A stretch of 64,000 nucleotides of DNA from Orientallactaga sibirica. Lineage: Eukaryota; Chordata; Mammalia; Rodentia; Dipodidae. Where the stretch lies: assembly GCA_036365145.1 (NCBI GenBank), contig JAEOAD010000035.1, positions 3,311,001 to 3,375,000 of the forward strand, written 5' to 3'. A program made the translations under genes and the position numbers. Positions 1 to 10,390 of this stretch are shown one piece after another; the stretch's first letter is position 1; each line of letters begins with the position of its first letter. The notes below the pieces were generated by a model, which was not told where the DNA came from, did no database searches, and saw only the letters and a list, made by a program, of their open reading frames with translations.

Positions 1-116
1 GGTGGACCGCCTAGTCCATAATAATATAAACAAGTGATCAGATGAACAAGTCAGTATGGTGTGCATGTGGGGGTTGGGGCGAGTAGACAAGTCAATCCAA
101 AGAGATTACAAACAAT

Positions 117-277
117 GCCGGGCATGGTGGTGTACACCTTTAATCCCAGCACTCGGGAGGCAGAGGTAGGAGGGTCGCCGAGAGTTCGAGGCCACCCTGA
201 GACTACATAGTTAATTCCACATCAGCCTGGACCAGAGTGAGACCCTACCTCGCAAAACCAGAAAAAAAAAAAAAAAG
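117..277 (+). mobile_element. B1 SINE, near full length
   Basis: Starts GCCGGGCATGGTGG, continues through TTTAATCCCAGCACTCGGGAGG and the jerboa-type GAGACTACATAG block, and ends in a poly-A tract. This is the 7SL-derived B1 monomer of rodents. A few substitutions from the other copies suggest middle age. Confidence 0.9.
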
Positions 278-830
278 ATAGATAGCTACTCCACTCTCAA
301 GGAGGAAGAGTACATAATGACTTCCTTCCAAAGACTGTAGCATAGAAAAGGGTAACTGTCGTGTAAGGATCTGATTAACACTACCTCTTCCAGGCAAGCA
401 AGCTTCATGTCATTGGTGATCAGTCATATTGATCGGATGTGTCCCTGATATGACGTGACAGAATGACATTTTTACCTGCATGATTTTCCTCCCCACACCA
501 CATAAACCATGTCTAATCATGAGAGACCTATCAGACACATTCAGACTAAAGGTATGCTACAAAACCCCTGACAACACTGCCAAGGTCACTGAAAATAAGG
601 ACAATCTGAAGCATTGTCACCCCTCCAAGGCACATTTAAGGACACATAAAGTGATACTCACCCTACATGGGATCTTGGGATAAGAAAGGGATAGATGAGA
701 AAAAAATGAGAAAAAAAATAAAATACTGACTTTAGTTCATAATAATATAGACCGTTGGGTTACTGATCATAACAAAGGTACCCTGCTAACCTAAGCTGCT
801 GTGGTACCTGGGTGTGGTAGATATACACCT
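278..830. other. Unique intergenic DNA
   Basis: AT-rich sequence with no recognised repeat and no credible gene. The only open frame (67 codons at 480-683) has no recognisable domain. Confidence 0.6.
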
Positions 831-841
831 CTGGACTTTTT

Positions 842-880
842 AAAAAATACATCTTATTTATTTATTTGAGAGCGAGAAAG

Positions 881-922
<42 letters not shown>

Positions 923-1080
923 AGAGAGAATGGGCATGCCAGGGCCTCCAGTCACTGCAAACGAACTCCAGACTCATGCACCACCATGTGCATCTGGCTT
1001 ACGTGGGTCCTGGAGAATCGAACTGGGATCCTTTGGCTTTGCAGGCAAACGCCTTAATCGCTAAGCCATCTCTCCAGCCC
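842..1080 (-). mobile_element. DIP-type SINE
   Basis: Reads on the minus strand, with a TTTATT tail, a (GA)n tract, the CCAGGGCCTCCAG body and the tRNA-like end GCTAAGCCATCTCTCCAGCCC at 1060-1080. Imperfect target duplications CTGGACTTTT (831) and CTGGATTTTT (1081) flank it. It ends 17 bp before the 2.08-kb tandem duplication starts. Confidence 0.85.
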
Positions 1081-1317
1081 CTGGATTTTTTAGCAAATAT
1101 AAAAATAAGATGAAGACACCACTTTAAAAGTGTAAGTGCCTTGCTTTCCCAACTCCCACCCTTTTTTCAGGCATTCGTCTCTCTTCAGCCAAAGCATCAG
1201 TGAATACAGTGTGTGACAATGTCTGCAAAGTGACTGAATCTGCTCTCTGGAGCCCAATATGGTAGAAGAGGCCTGGATTTAGGCAATCTCCCTCCAGGCT
1301 CAAATTCTCCATTGTGT

Positions 1318-1650
1318 GGTGGTTTGAATGTAAAATGCTATGCCCCTCCCCCCCCCCCACCAGCCTCATGTGTTTTGCAAACTTCATCCCCAGCTGGTGG
1401 CGGTTTGCAGAGTCTTTGGGAGGTGGAGCCTTGCTGGCGGAGGTGTGTCACTGGAGGCGGGCCTTGAGGTTGACTAGCAGCTCACTGGGTGGTCTGAGCT
1501 CTCAGCTCACTTTGAACTCCCATTCAGACGATATGACAAGACGTGACGTCCAGCTGCCTGCTCTTCTATGCTCTTCCTGCCATGATGAAGCTTCCACTCA
1601 AAACTATAGGCTGATATAAAACCTTTCCTTCCATATGCTACTTGTAAAAA
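1318..1650 (+). mobile_element. URR1-like rodent DNA-transposon remnant
   Basis: Contains GGTTTGAATGTAAAATG, CCCCAGCTGGTGGCGG, AGGTGGAGCCTTGCTGG and CGGGCCTTGAGGT, then an end similar to AAACCTTTCCTTCC. I recognise this as a common rodent non-autonomous repeat, most likely URR1 (hAT-Charlie). It is non-coding, and the family name is from memory. Confidence 0.65.
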
Positions 1651-1774
1651 TGTTTATGAGAAAAGATTCATTAGACTGACTTACACAATAGAGCTGCCCA
1701 AACTGCCTCTTTCTCTCTCTTCTTACACATTATGTCTTTTAATTAGCTATTAAGAGAAGGCGGTTTCTGCAGTA

Positions 1775-2095
1775 CTTTTTCATTCTATGTTTAGTTTTGT
1801 GTGTCCCTCTCCCTCCCTTTCTCCTGTCCTCCTAGTCCTTTCTGCTTCCATATTCAGTCCATCCCTCCACTTGCCTGTCTCCTCTCCCCTCCTCTAATCA
1901 CTCCCCACTTCTCCTCTCTCCAAGCCTCCTTCTAGTTTCCTGACCAACACTATTGATACTTATGACAACTTAGAAACAAACAAACAAGAAACAATTCCAC
2001 ATTGCGATCCACACAGGAGACAGACCATGCGGCATTTCTCTTTCTGAACCTGAGTTACCTCACTCATATACTGTTTTTGATGGTTTCTTTTTCTG
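1775..2095 (-). mobile_element. LINE-1 3' fragment, inverted
   Basis: The stretch ATCCACACAGGAGACAGACC..GCATTTCTCTTTCTGAACCTGAG is the reverse complement of the end of rodent L1 ORF2 seen in plus orientation near 50700. The pyrimidine-rich block before it fits a reversed, G-rich L1 3'UTR. No coding capacity remains. Confidence 0.55.
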
Positions 2096-2430
2096 GGGGG
2101 GGGGTTGTCCCAGAGAGGGTCACTGTAATATCATGTGTCAGGAGGGGCAACTACATGAGAACTGTGGATCACAGTTTTCTCAGGGAGCTGAGAATGAGAA
2201 GGTTGGGATGAATGAGTGGTGAAAGTCCCCGTGATGAGGCGGACACTCCTGCAGATGGAATCCTCCACAGATCCCCTCCTCACTCCCTTCATATCTTCTG
2301 CTGAGCGTCTCCCATGATCTCTACAGGAATCTGGCTCCTTCTCACTTCTGGTCCCGTTACTACCTTGGTTTCAGAAGCTATTATCATTCCTAAGATTATT
2401 CCAGCACACCCCACATTCCACTTGCTTCTT

Positions 2431-2717
2431 CTGTGTGTGTGTGTACATATGAATACTCCATGTGGAAGCCAGAGGACAACCTTGGGCTCTCAATCCTTGC
2501 TTTCTACCAAGAGATAGGGTCTCTCTTGTTTGCTACAGCAGCTGGCCCACCAGCTTTGGGATTTTCCTGACTCTGCCTCTCATGCTGTAGGCCCTCTGGG
2601 ATTACAGATTCGTGCCCTATTTACATTCAGCTTTATGTGGGTTCTGAGTATCCAAATGCTGGCCATTAAGTATGAGCATCAAAGTGCTTTTAACCATTAA
2701 GCCATGTCCCCAGCCAC
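2431..2717 (-). mobile_element. B4/RSINE1 SINE
   Basis: On the plus strand it runs from a (GT)n tail through AAGCCAGAGGACAACCTTGG, a B1-like middle (GATAGGGTCTCTC, CTGGGATTACAG) and an ID-like end (AACCATTAAGCCATGTCCCC). This is the ID-B1 chimera in reverse. It is old and diverged. Confidence 0.75.
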
Positions 2718-2859
2718 TCTCTTTCAACCTTTTCCTAATTTTTGGTACAGGACCCACAATGTCCTTTGGAAATGAAAGCCATACCATGTTTTTCTGCACA
2801 AAACACTCTAACGATGGTCCACCTTACTCCCTAAAAACCAGTGCCCTTCTTTTGTGGCT

Positions 2860-3177
2860 GTCCTAAGTCCTATGTCAGGTGGAGTTTTCCTTTCTTCTGA
2901 CCTCATCCCCAACCCTCTCTTCTTCAGTCAGTCCATGTGCAACCAGCCTCCATGTATACCCAAAGCACATTCCTTCCTCAGGGCTGTTGCTTTGCTATTC
3001 CTCCTGCATGGATGCCCTTTCCCTGAGATCATGCTTTGTTCCAAGACTTCGTTCAGTCACTTAGCTAGAAAGGTTGCTGTGGGTCATCCTGTCTACAACA
3101 CTGACTTATTCCCCACTCCCTTTGCTGCCTCTGTTCTTACCCATAGCACTTCTGCCATCTGACATCTCATGTTTGTT
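2860..3177 (+). mobile_element. L2 LINE 3' fragment, cut by the duplication
   Basis: CATTCCTTCCTCAGGGCTGTTGC, the region around 2990-3060 and CATAGCACTTCTGCCATCTGA follow the L2 3' consensus order. The copy stops abruptly at 3177, the duplication breakpoint. The homologous copy at 4940 continues into the rest of L2. Confidence 0.65.
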
Positions 3178-3396
3178 TATAAAAATAAGATGAAGACACC
3201 ACTTTAAAAGTGTAAGTGCCTTGCTTTCCCAACTCCCACCCTTTTTCAGGCATTCGTCTCTCTTCAGCCAAAGCATCAGTGAATACAGTGTGTGACAATG
3301 TCTGCAAAGTGACTGAATCTGCTCTCTGGAGTCCAATATGGTAGAAGAGGCCTGGATTTAGGCAATCTCCCTCCAGGCTCAAATTCTCCATTGTGT

Positions 3397-3730
3397 GGTG
3401 GTTTGAATGTAAAATGCTGTGCCCACCCCCCCCCCACACCAGCCTCATGTGTTTTGCAAACTTCATCCCCAGCTGGTGGCGGTTTGCAGAGTCTTTGGGA
3501 GGTGGAGCCTTGCTGGCGGAGGTGTGTCACTGGAGGCGGGCCTTGAGGTTGACTAGCAGCTCACTGGGTGGTCTGAGCTCTCAGCTCACTTTGAACTCCC
3601 ATTCAGAAGATATGACAAGACGTGACGTCCAGCTGCCTGCTCTTCTATGCTCTTCCTGCCATGATGAAGCTTCCACTCAAAACTATAGGCTGATATAAAA
3701 CCTTTCCTTCCATATGCTACTTGTAAAAAT
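3397..3730 (+). mobile_element. URR1-like element in copy 2
   Basis: Duplicate of the element at 1318-1650. It differs mainly in the C-run after TGCTGTGCCC and by single substitutions (for example CAGACGAT becoming CAGAAGAT). Confidence 0.65.
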
Positions 3731-3852
3731 GTTTATGAGAAAAGATTCATTAGACTGACTTACACAATAGAGCTGCCCAAACTGCCTCTTTCTCTCTCTT
3801 CTTACACATTATGTCTTTTAATTAGCTATTAAGAGAAGGCGGTTTCTGCAGT

Positions 3853-4170
3853 ACTTTTTCATTCTATGTTTAGTTTTTGTGTGTCCCTCTCCCTCCCTTT
3901 CTCCTGTCCTCCTAGTCCTTTCTGCTTCCGTATTCAGTCCAGCCCTCCACTTGCCTGTCTCCTCTCCCCTCCTCTAATCACTCCCCACTTCTCCTCTTTC
4001 CAAACCTCCTTCTAGTTTCCTGACTGACACTCTTGATACTTATGACAACTTAGAAACAAACAAACAAGAAACAATTCCACATTGCGATCCACACAGGAGA
4101 CAGACCATGCGGCATTTCTCTTTCTGAACCTGAGTTACCTCACTCATATACTGTTTTTGATGGTTTCTTT
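3853..4170 (-). mobile_element. LINE-1 3' fragment in copy 2, inverted
   Basis: Duplicate of 1775-2095 with scattered substitutions (CCAACACTATT versus CTGACACTCTT). Confidence 0.55.
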
Positions 4171-4507
4171 TTCTGGGGGGGGGTTGTCCCAGAGAGGGTC
4201 ACTGTAATATCACGTGTCAGGAGGGGCAACTACTCAACTGTGGATCACAGTTTTCTCAGGGAGCTGAGAATGAGAAGGTTGGGATGAATGAGTGGTGAAA
4301 GTCCCCGTGATGAGGTGGACACTCCTGCAGATGGAATCCTCCACAGATCCCCTCCTCACTCCCTTCATATCTTCTGCTGAGCGTCTCCCATGATCTCTAC
4401 AGGAATCTGGCCCCTTTTCACTTCTGGCCCCGTTACTACCTTGGTTTCAGAAGCTATTATCATTCCTAAGATTATTCCAGCACACCCCACATTCCACTTG
4501 CTTCTTC

Positions 4508-4795
4508 TGTGTGTGTGTGTGTACATATGAATACTCCATGTGGAAGCCAGAGGACAACCTTGGGCTCTCAATCCTTGCTTTCTACCAAGAGATAGGGTCT
4601 CTCTTGTTTGCTACAGCAGCTGGCCCACCAGCTTTGGGATTTTCCTGACTCTGCCTCTCATGCTGTAGGCCCTCTGGGATTACAGATTCGTGCCCTATTT
4701 ACATTCAGCTTTATGTGGGTTCTGAGTATCCAAATGCTGGCCATTAAGTATGAGCATCAAAGTGCTTTTAACCATTAAGCCATGTCCCCAGCCAC
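4508..4795 (-). mobile_element. B4/RSINE1 SINE in copy 2
   Basis: Duplicate of 2431-2717. The (GT)n run appears one unit longer. Confidence 0.75.
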
Positions 4796-5272
4796 TCTTT
4801 TTCAACCTTTTCCTAATTTTTGGTACAGGACCCACAATGTCCTTTGGAAATGAAAGCCATACCATGTTTTTCTGCACAAAACGCTCTAACGATGGTCCAC
4901 CTTACTCCCTAAAAACCAGCGCCCTTCTTTTGTGGCTGTCCTACGTCCTATGTCAGGTGGAGTTTTCCTTTCTTCTGACCTCATCCCCAACCCTCTCTTC
5001 TTCAGTCAGTCCATGTGCAACCAGCCTCCATGTATACCCAAAGCACATTCCTTCCTCAGGGCTGTTGCTTTGCTATTCCTCCTGCATGGATGCCCTTTCC
5101 CTGAGATCATGCTTTGTTCCAAGACTTCGTTCAGTCACTTAGCTAGAAAGGTTGCTGTGGGTCATCCTGTCTACAACACTGACTTATTCCCCACTCCCTT
5201 TGCTGCCTCTGTTCTTACCCATAGCACTTCTGCCATCTGACATCTCATGTTTGTTAGGCTGCTAAATTTTTC

Positions 5273-5498
5273 TCTTTTTAAAATGTTTTTATTTATTTGA
5301 GAGAGAGGGGGTGGAGGAGGAACACAGAGAGGGAGAAAACATGTGCACCAGGGCCTCTTGTCACTGCAAACAAACTCCAGAAGCTTGGGCCACTTTGTGT
5401 ATTTGGTTGTGCCTGGCTTTACACGAGTGCTGGGGAGTCAAATCCGGACCAGCAGGCTTTGCAAGCAAGTGCCTTTGCTGAGCCATCTCTCCTGGCCA
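5273..5498 (-). mobile_element. DIP-type SINE inside L2
   Basis: Carries GAGAGAGAG, CACCAGGGCCTCTTGTCACTGC, GCAGGCTTTGCAAGCAAGTGCC and GAGCCATCTCTCCTGGCC. Flanked by CTGCTAAATTTT and TCTACTAATTTT, an imperfect target duplication. It lacks the extra DIP-B block and is quite diverged. Confidence 0.8.
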
Positions 5499-5621
5499 GT
5501 CTACTAATTTTCCTTCTCTTGATTGACTGTACCTTGAGGTACAGGACATTTATGATGTCCCCTGTTATATCTTTGATGCCTGACACAGTACCTGGCATAT
5601 AGCAGTTACTTAATTGAGTTC

Positions 5622-5965
5622 AGGAGCTGAGGAGATGGTTTAACCAGTAAAGCATTGGGCAAGAGTCAGGGTCCAAGTTGGCACCCTCAGGACCTCCATA
5701 AATGCCAGGTGGGCATGGCAGCCTATCTGAAATTCCAGTGTCTCAGAAATGGAGACCAGGGATCTCCAGGGCAAGCCAGTTAGTGAGACCAACAGAACCA
5801 GCGAGCTCTGGTTTCAGTAAGAGACCTTGTCTCAGTAAATAAGGTGAAGCGTGATCAAGGAGGGCATAAGAAGTCAACTTTTGGCCTCCACATACATGTG
5901 TGTGCACACATGTGCCACAATGAAAATATGCAACAAGCATGTATTTCATATGCCACAAGCATGTA
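5622..5965 (+). mobile_element. B4/RSINE1 SINE inside L2
   Basis: ID-like head GGAGCTGAGGAGATGGTTTA, middle ATGGAGACCAGGGATCTCCAG, then AAGAGACCTTGTCTCAG and TTGGCCTCCACATACATGTG. This is the order expected of RSINE1/B4. Confidence 0.8.
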
Positions 5966-6183
5966 TAAAAATTAAAACAAACAAATATTATTTATGTAAA
6001 AATAAATAATAAATGAGTAAGTGAATGAATGTTGAGTAGTGAATAAATGTTTCTATGAGTCAGGAACTTGCCTCCAGTTACATTGCTGATGACTTGGTAC
6101 AGACCTCATCTCTCCTCAGCTCTTCGGAACTGAGATTAGACCTAAGGCTTAGACTTTCACATAATGAAGCTGTGAAAACTCTA

Positions 6184-6328
6184 GCTGGTTGTGGTGCACA
6201 CCTTTAATCCCAGTACTTGGGAGGCAGAGGTAGGTGGATCACCATGAGTTCAAGGCCACCCTGAGACTACATACTGAATTCCAGGTAGCCAGGACTAGAG
6301 TGAGACCCTACCTTTAAAAAAAAAAAAA
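6184..6328 (+). mobile_element. B1 SINE
   Basis: GCTGGTTGTGGTGCACACC, TTTAATCCCAGTACTTGGG, GAGACTACATACTGAATTCC, ending in A13. Confidence 0.9.
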
Positions 6329-6332
6329 CCCT

Positions 6333-6866
6333 CCATCTACCTCCTGATAAGTCACCCTCACCCTGGTGGCTGTGGGCATGAACTGGCCTCTGATATGAAT
6401 AAGAGACAGAAAAGGGAGGGAAATATTAGTGCTTAAAAAAACAAATCAGTTAAAATTTCAGAAGTGTTTTAGTACCATACATCTCCTTTTGCCTATTTGC
6501 TTCTGGCTTTTTTTCCTTCAGTAGATCATGAACATCTTGCAGGGAAGGGCTGTGTGTTAGGCGTCTATGAATACCCAATCCCTAGACTTTGGGTGCACAG
6601 CACATAGAAGTTTCACTGGACAAGAATAATTGCCTGCAAGAAATTTTACTCTGTGGTAGTCAAGTCTATTGTAGTTTGTGAAACAGAAGTGCCAAGGGCT
6701 CACATTAGCAGGTTGCTGAAAGTCTTGTTCAATTCAGGCAGTGTCACATTAACTGTTCCAGGGCACATGAACAAATACCTACTCGCCCCAGAGAGACCAC
6801 CAATGACAGATCAAAGGAATGATTCCATCACAAGGCATGGGTAGGAAATTACAGGAACATGGGTGT
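6333..6866. other. Mostly unique DNA with an L2-like stretch
   Basis: Around 6525-6620, CTTGCAGGGAAGGGCTGTGTG and GGTGCACAGCACATAGAAG resemble the L2 3' end on the plus strand. The rest is unrecognised. No credible gene. Confidence 0.45.
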
Positions 6867-7175
6867 GGAGGTTTGAATGTAGGCTATCGTGTGTTTGAAT
6901 ACTTAATCCCCAGCTGGTGGCACTGTCTGGGAAGGTTGTGGAACCCTTAGAAATGAGCCTTGCTGGAAAAAGTGTGTTACTGAGGGTGGGCCTTGAGTCT
7001 TTCTAGCCTAGTCCTGCTTGCTATTCTCTCTGTCTCCTCTTCCTTTCTCCCTGCTAATGTGATGATATGATGTCACTTCCTGCTCCTGCCATGCCTTCCC
7101 TGCCATGAAGGACTTGTACCCTGTGGAACTAAACCAAAATAAACTTCCTTTCTATAAACTGTTTGTGGTCAGGTG
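6867..7175 (+). mobile_element. URR1-like element, third copy
   Basis: GGAGGTTTGAATGTAGG, CCCCAGCTGGTGGCACTG, GGGAAGGTTGTGGAACCC, GAGCCTTGCTGG, and the end AACTAAACCAAAATAAAC. Same family as 1318-1650 but an independent insertion with different substitutions. Confidence 0.7.
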
Positions 7176-8440
7176 TGTGTGTGTGTGTTCACAGAAACAA
7201 GCAAATAACTCATACAATATACCCAACAGCTACATTACTGAAAAGTCCTGCCTCAGCTGTGTAGATGGAGTGCCCCCCTTCATCAACTTTCCACCCTCTC
7301 TAGATTCTACCATTTCCGGAGACCATGTGCAGCTGGAAGATAATTACATGCTGCCCGGAGATGGTTCCAGGTTGAGCGTCTGTAATCTCAGGTGAGGGTT
7401 TAATGGACCTCCCCACCTCCTCCTTCTATAAGGGAATGTCAACACCTGAACTTGTTGAGGAGCGCTCACAGGCAATACAGCTGCTCTGAAGAAGATGGTA
7501 ATGGCTGTGTTATGTGCCTTCAGGAGAGCGTTCCACAGCAGGCAGAGATAAAGGAGTTTTTTGTTTTTCCTTTGGACACCTCGACTGAGCACAAACACAA
7601 CTGCAAAGACCAAAACTCCCTTTGTAGAAGACACCCACGAAGACAGCTCTCCTTGCGTTTAAGCCCTGCCTCTAGCTGTGGAGTCTTGCACGATTCACTT
7701 CAGTTTGCCCGTCCCCCAATCATCTTATTGATAAAACATTCCATTGTGTTCAAGCGAAGCAGTGAACAGCAGCTGAGCTGAGATTCAAACCCGGAGAGGT
7801 AACGCTGGCTCCAGAGACCCCTAATGCAGACACTGTGTCACACGGAACAGTAAGTTCTAAACTAAAGATTCATCTGAATTTTGAAAATGAAGCATCACTT
7901 GAGTATCAAATATTTCAGCCAGGGCAAGAAGATTTCAGAAAGCACAATGCAGAGTTATTTAGACATTCCCCACAGGGTGCATGAGGCCTATGGGAGTCAG
8001 CGCAGGCGAAGATCACCGAGGGAGGACAGGCAGGGGACCTGCTCCCCACACTGGTCACCATCACACTATGAAGGGCTATCTCAGAGGCCACCTGTGGCCT
8101 CAGTTTCTCTGACTAGCATGTCACCTGTAGGGCCCTTCCTCTGAAAACCTCTTTAGAAATGTACTGAGCTATGTAGGGGAGCAGGGGACTTCTTTCACGG
8201 CGGGAAGAGAGAAGTAAAGTGAGGAGGGAAAAAAAGCAGTACAGAGCGTGTTGGTGGCACGAGAGCTTCCCTATAGCGTTGTCACATGGTCCAGCTTGGT
8301 TCTGTTCCCGTGGCCATTCACCCAAGGACTGCGGAGTCCAGTGAGAGGTGAGCGCCTGGCCATCTCTCCACCACGCCTCTTCCTCCCGGCACCCAGCAGC
8401 TGGGCAGATGTTTCCAGGGGCCCTGAGCGCAGAGACTGCA
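7176..8440. other. Unique DNA with a MIR fragment
   Basis: A MIR-like stretch lies on the plus strand near 7655-7745 (CTCTAGCTGTGGAGTCTTGC, CTTCAGTTTGCCCG). The remainder is unique. Open frames of 70-109 codons here show no recognisable domain, and I annotate no gene. Confidence 0.5.
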
Positions 8441-8449
8441 GGATCCAGT

Positions 8450-8580
8450 TGCCTGGGGCTTGACTTCCTCTTCTGCCTCTTTGAAGTCTGTGACAGTAGG
8501 CATCATCCTTTCAGTCCCTTTGTTAGGAGGATAAGGACAATCGCTACTGACATTTTAGTGGGTCATCTAGGATCAACGAC
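8450..8580 (+). mobile_element. MIR SINE remnant
   Basis: GGATCCAGTTGCCTGGGGC..TCTTCTGCCTCTTTGAAGTCTGTGAC and GAGGATAAGGACAATCG follow the MIR order. Confidence 0.5.
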
Positions 8581-8689
8581 CAAACAGCTGTAGGTTTGCA
8601 AGTGTACTATTTGGCACAATGATGATCGTCTTTTTCTTGGTCTCGTGGCCAATTTGCCCTAAACACGTCCCTGGCACTGTCTCAGATCT

Positions 8690-8850
8690 GTACCTATGTG
8701 TTGCTTTGCATCAGACACTGTGCTTAGTGCTTCACATGTGTGATCTGATCAAAACACCAAAGAAGCCTTCGGAAAGGCCTGAAGTACCATTTACAATGAA
8801 GATATTGAGATTTACAGTGGGTGACTCACCATCAGGTCGAGAGGCTGTGT
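8690..8850 (-). mobile_element. MIR SINE remnant
   Basis: CATCAGACACTGTGCTTAGTGC, CTTCACATGTGTGATCTGATC and CATTTACAATGAAGATATTG match a reversed MIR. Confidence 0.6.
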
Positions 8851-8911
8851 CTGAGGGTCAGCATCTATGGGCCAGAACCCTGGTGAGATCCTTTCTCAAG
8901 AAGTGCTGGGG

Positions 8912-9075
8912 GCCAGGGGTGGTGGTGCACACCTTTAATCCTAGCACTTTGGAGGCAGAGGTTGGAGGATCACCGTGAGTTCGAGGCCACCCTGAGACTA
9001 CATAGTGAATTACAGGTCAGCCTGGAGCAAAGTGAAACCCTACCTTGAAAAAAAACAAACAAACAAAAAAAAAAA
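8912..9075 (+). mobile_element. B1 SINE with target duplication
   Basis: Near full-length B1 with an A-rich tail. An exact 11-bp target duplication AAGTGCTGGGG flanks it (8901-8911 and 9076-9086). It forms an inverted pair with the next B1. Confidence 0.95.
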
Positions 9076-9125
9076 AAGTGCTGGGGAAGTGGGGTAGGTC
9101 AGAGTACCTCAGAGAGAGTTGCTGG

Positions 9126-9271
9126 GTTTTTGTTTGTTTGTTTTTTTGTTTTTCAAGGTAGGGTCTCACTCTGGTCCAGGCTGACCTGGAATTCATTATG
9201 TAGTCTAAGGGTGACCTTGAACTCATGGCGATCCTCCTACCTCTGCCTCCTGAGTGCTGGGATTAAAGGTG
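9126..9271 (-). mobile_element. B1 SINE with target duplication
   Basis: Reverse-strand B1 (GGTAGGGTCTCACTCTGG, GGGATTAAAGGTGGG). GAGAGTTGC is repeated at 9114-9122 and 9276-9284. It lies only about 50 bp from the plus-strand B1. Confidence 0.95.
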
Positions 9272-9289
9272 GGTTGAGAGTTGCATTTT

Positions 9290-9884
9290 AAATTTAACTT
9301 CTGGGTATAAATCTTAGATGATCTAAGATACCTTGAGATATGAACAATATTTTTAGGGGGCGATAAGCAGGATGTTGGTGTTGAGAGTACGATGGGAATC
9401 GAGGTTTCTAAGCTAATTTTGTGAATGCAAATGAATTTTATGTGTTTCTGTGGCTAGTGGGTGTCTGAATGAGTGAGGATGAATTCAAGAGCTTGCACCG
9501 AGCAGACATTAAATGATTAAATGTGGCTTCCCACAAGCTCAATCTCTTTTTTTCCATTCAGCAGGTCCTGTGTGAAGTTAGATTTAGAATAGTCAAGGCC
9601 TGAAAGAGGCTCCATCTGCCACACGGGGGAAGCCTGGTTTCCTTGGTGTTCCCAAAGCTTCTTATGAGGATGATGAAGCTGTCGCTGTTGCTGTCGCTGT
9701 CACTGTCAGAGATGGTGTGCGTTGACTTCAGCAGAGGGCTTCTCAGCTTCCTCGCACGCAGGGCAGAGACTCTCCTGTGGAAGACAGATAGCAGAAATTC
9801 TCCTGCTGGTCAGGGAGGTGGTATACAGGCAGAGAGTCACTCTAGGGGTCAGCAGGTCACAGGGTGTCAGTTCTCTTCCACCTT
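9290..9884. other. Unique DNA with a cryptic GCTGTC repeat
   Basis: Near 9678-9710 the sequence has an imperfect GCTGTCGCTGTTGCTGTC pattern. No recognised repeat family or gene. Confidence 0.5.
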
Positions 9885-10082
9885 CTTTGAGACAGGGCAT
9901 CTCTCGTGGTTTTGCTACTGGCAAGGCCAGCCTAGCTGTCCTCTAAGCTTCAGATCCTACTCTGCCTCCCATTGCTGAAGGGATTGCCGATGTGTGTACC
10001 ACGTTGCATGTGGCATCATGTGGGTGCTGGGGATCGAACTTGAGTCAGAGTCTTGCAGAACTACTGAACCATCTTGGCTTTG
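9885..10082 (-). mobile_element. B4-type SINE remnant
   Basis: TTGAGACAGGGCATCTC, CAAGGCCAGCCTAGC, GGGTGCTGGGGATCGAACTTG and GAACCATCTTGGCT are B4/ID-B1 landmarks in reverse. Confidence 0.6.
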
Positions 10083-10390
10083 TCACGGGTCATTAGCAGC
10101 ACCATCTTACCACTGTCCTCACCCAGTTCCAGGTGACATGAAAACCGAGTGTACCTAACCACCCACTAACTCGAACACATGGACTCTGACTCTCATAGTG
10201 AATCTAGGCCCCCGACTGCTAAACCAGGCACACAAGTACTTATTTCATTCTTCAACCTGCTTTCCCAGGTCATCTGCGTGCTGACCAAACACGTGTTGGT
10301 GAGAGACATCTGTGCATTTTATTTTTCCACTTGGTCTCTATAAAGATACTAAGTATACATCTAAAATGAGCCTCCAAGAAATTTGTTTTT
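10083..10390. other. Unique DNA
   Basis: No recognisable repeat or gene. Confidence 0.5.

Larger units (their letters stand above)
1098..3177. repeat. Tandem duplication, copy 1 (2,080 bp)
   Basis: Begins TATAAAAATAAGATG and ends CATCTCATGTTTGTT. The same sequence restarts at once at 3178. By eye the copies differ at about 20 substitutions plus small length changes in C, T, G and GT runs, giving roughly 99% identity. Contents in order: unique DNA, a URR1-like element, an inverted L1 3' fragment, a B4 and a truncated L2. Confidence 0.95.
3178..5255. repeat. Tandem duplication, copy 2 (2,078 bp)
   Basis: Head-to-tail repeat of 1098-3177. The junction TTTGTT|TATAAAAATAAG shows no SINE and no evident microhomology. 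After 5255 the sequence continues GGCTGCTAAA, so the right flank is the original context. An AAG to ACG change in CTAAGTCC/CTACGTCC (near 2867 and 4945) merely lengthens a spurious open frame. Confidence 0.95.
4940..6065 (+). mobile_element. L2 LINE 3' end, interrupted by two SINEs
   Basis: L2 sequence occupies 4940-5272, 5500-5620 (CTTGAGGTACAGGACATTTATG..GACACAGTACCTGGCATATAGC) and probably 5990-6065 (GAATGAATGTTGAGTAGTGAATAAATG). A DIP at 5273-5498 and a B4 at 5622-5965 interrupt it. Both insertions therefore postdate L2. Confidence 0.65.

Noticed and set aside
4750..5142. 130-codon open frame in the second duplication copy
   Set aside because: It spans B4 and L2 repeat sequence, and the other copy has a stop at the matching position. 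It is a by-product of repeats, not a gene.
7381..7396. Donor-like CTCAGGTGAGGG at 7388 as an exon end
   Set aside because: No matching acceptor with a supportive open exon upstream; the adjoining translation is unrecognised.
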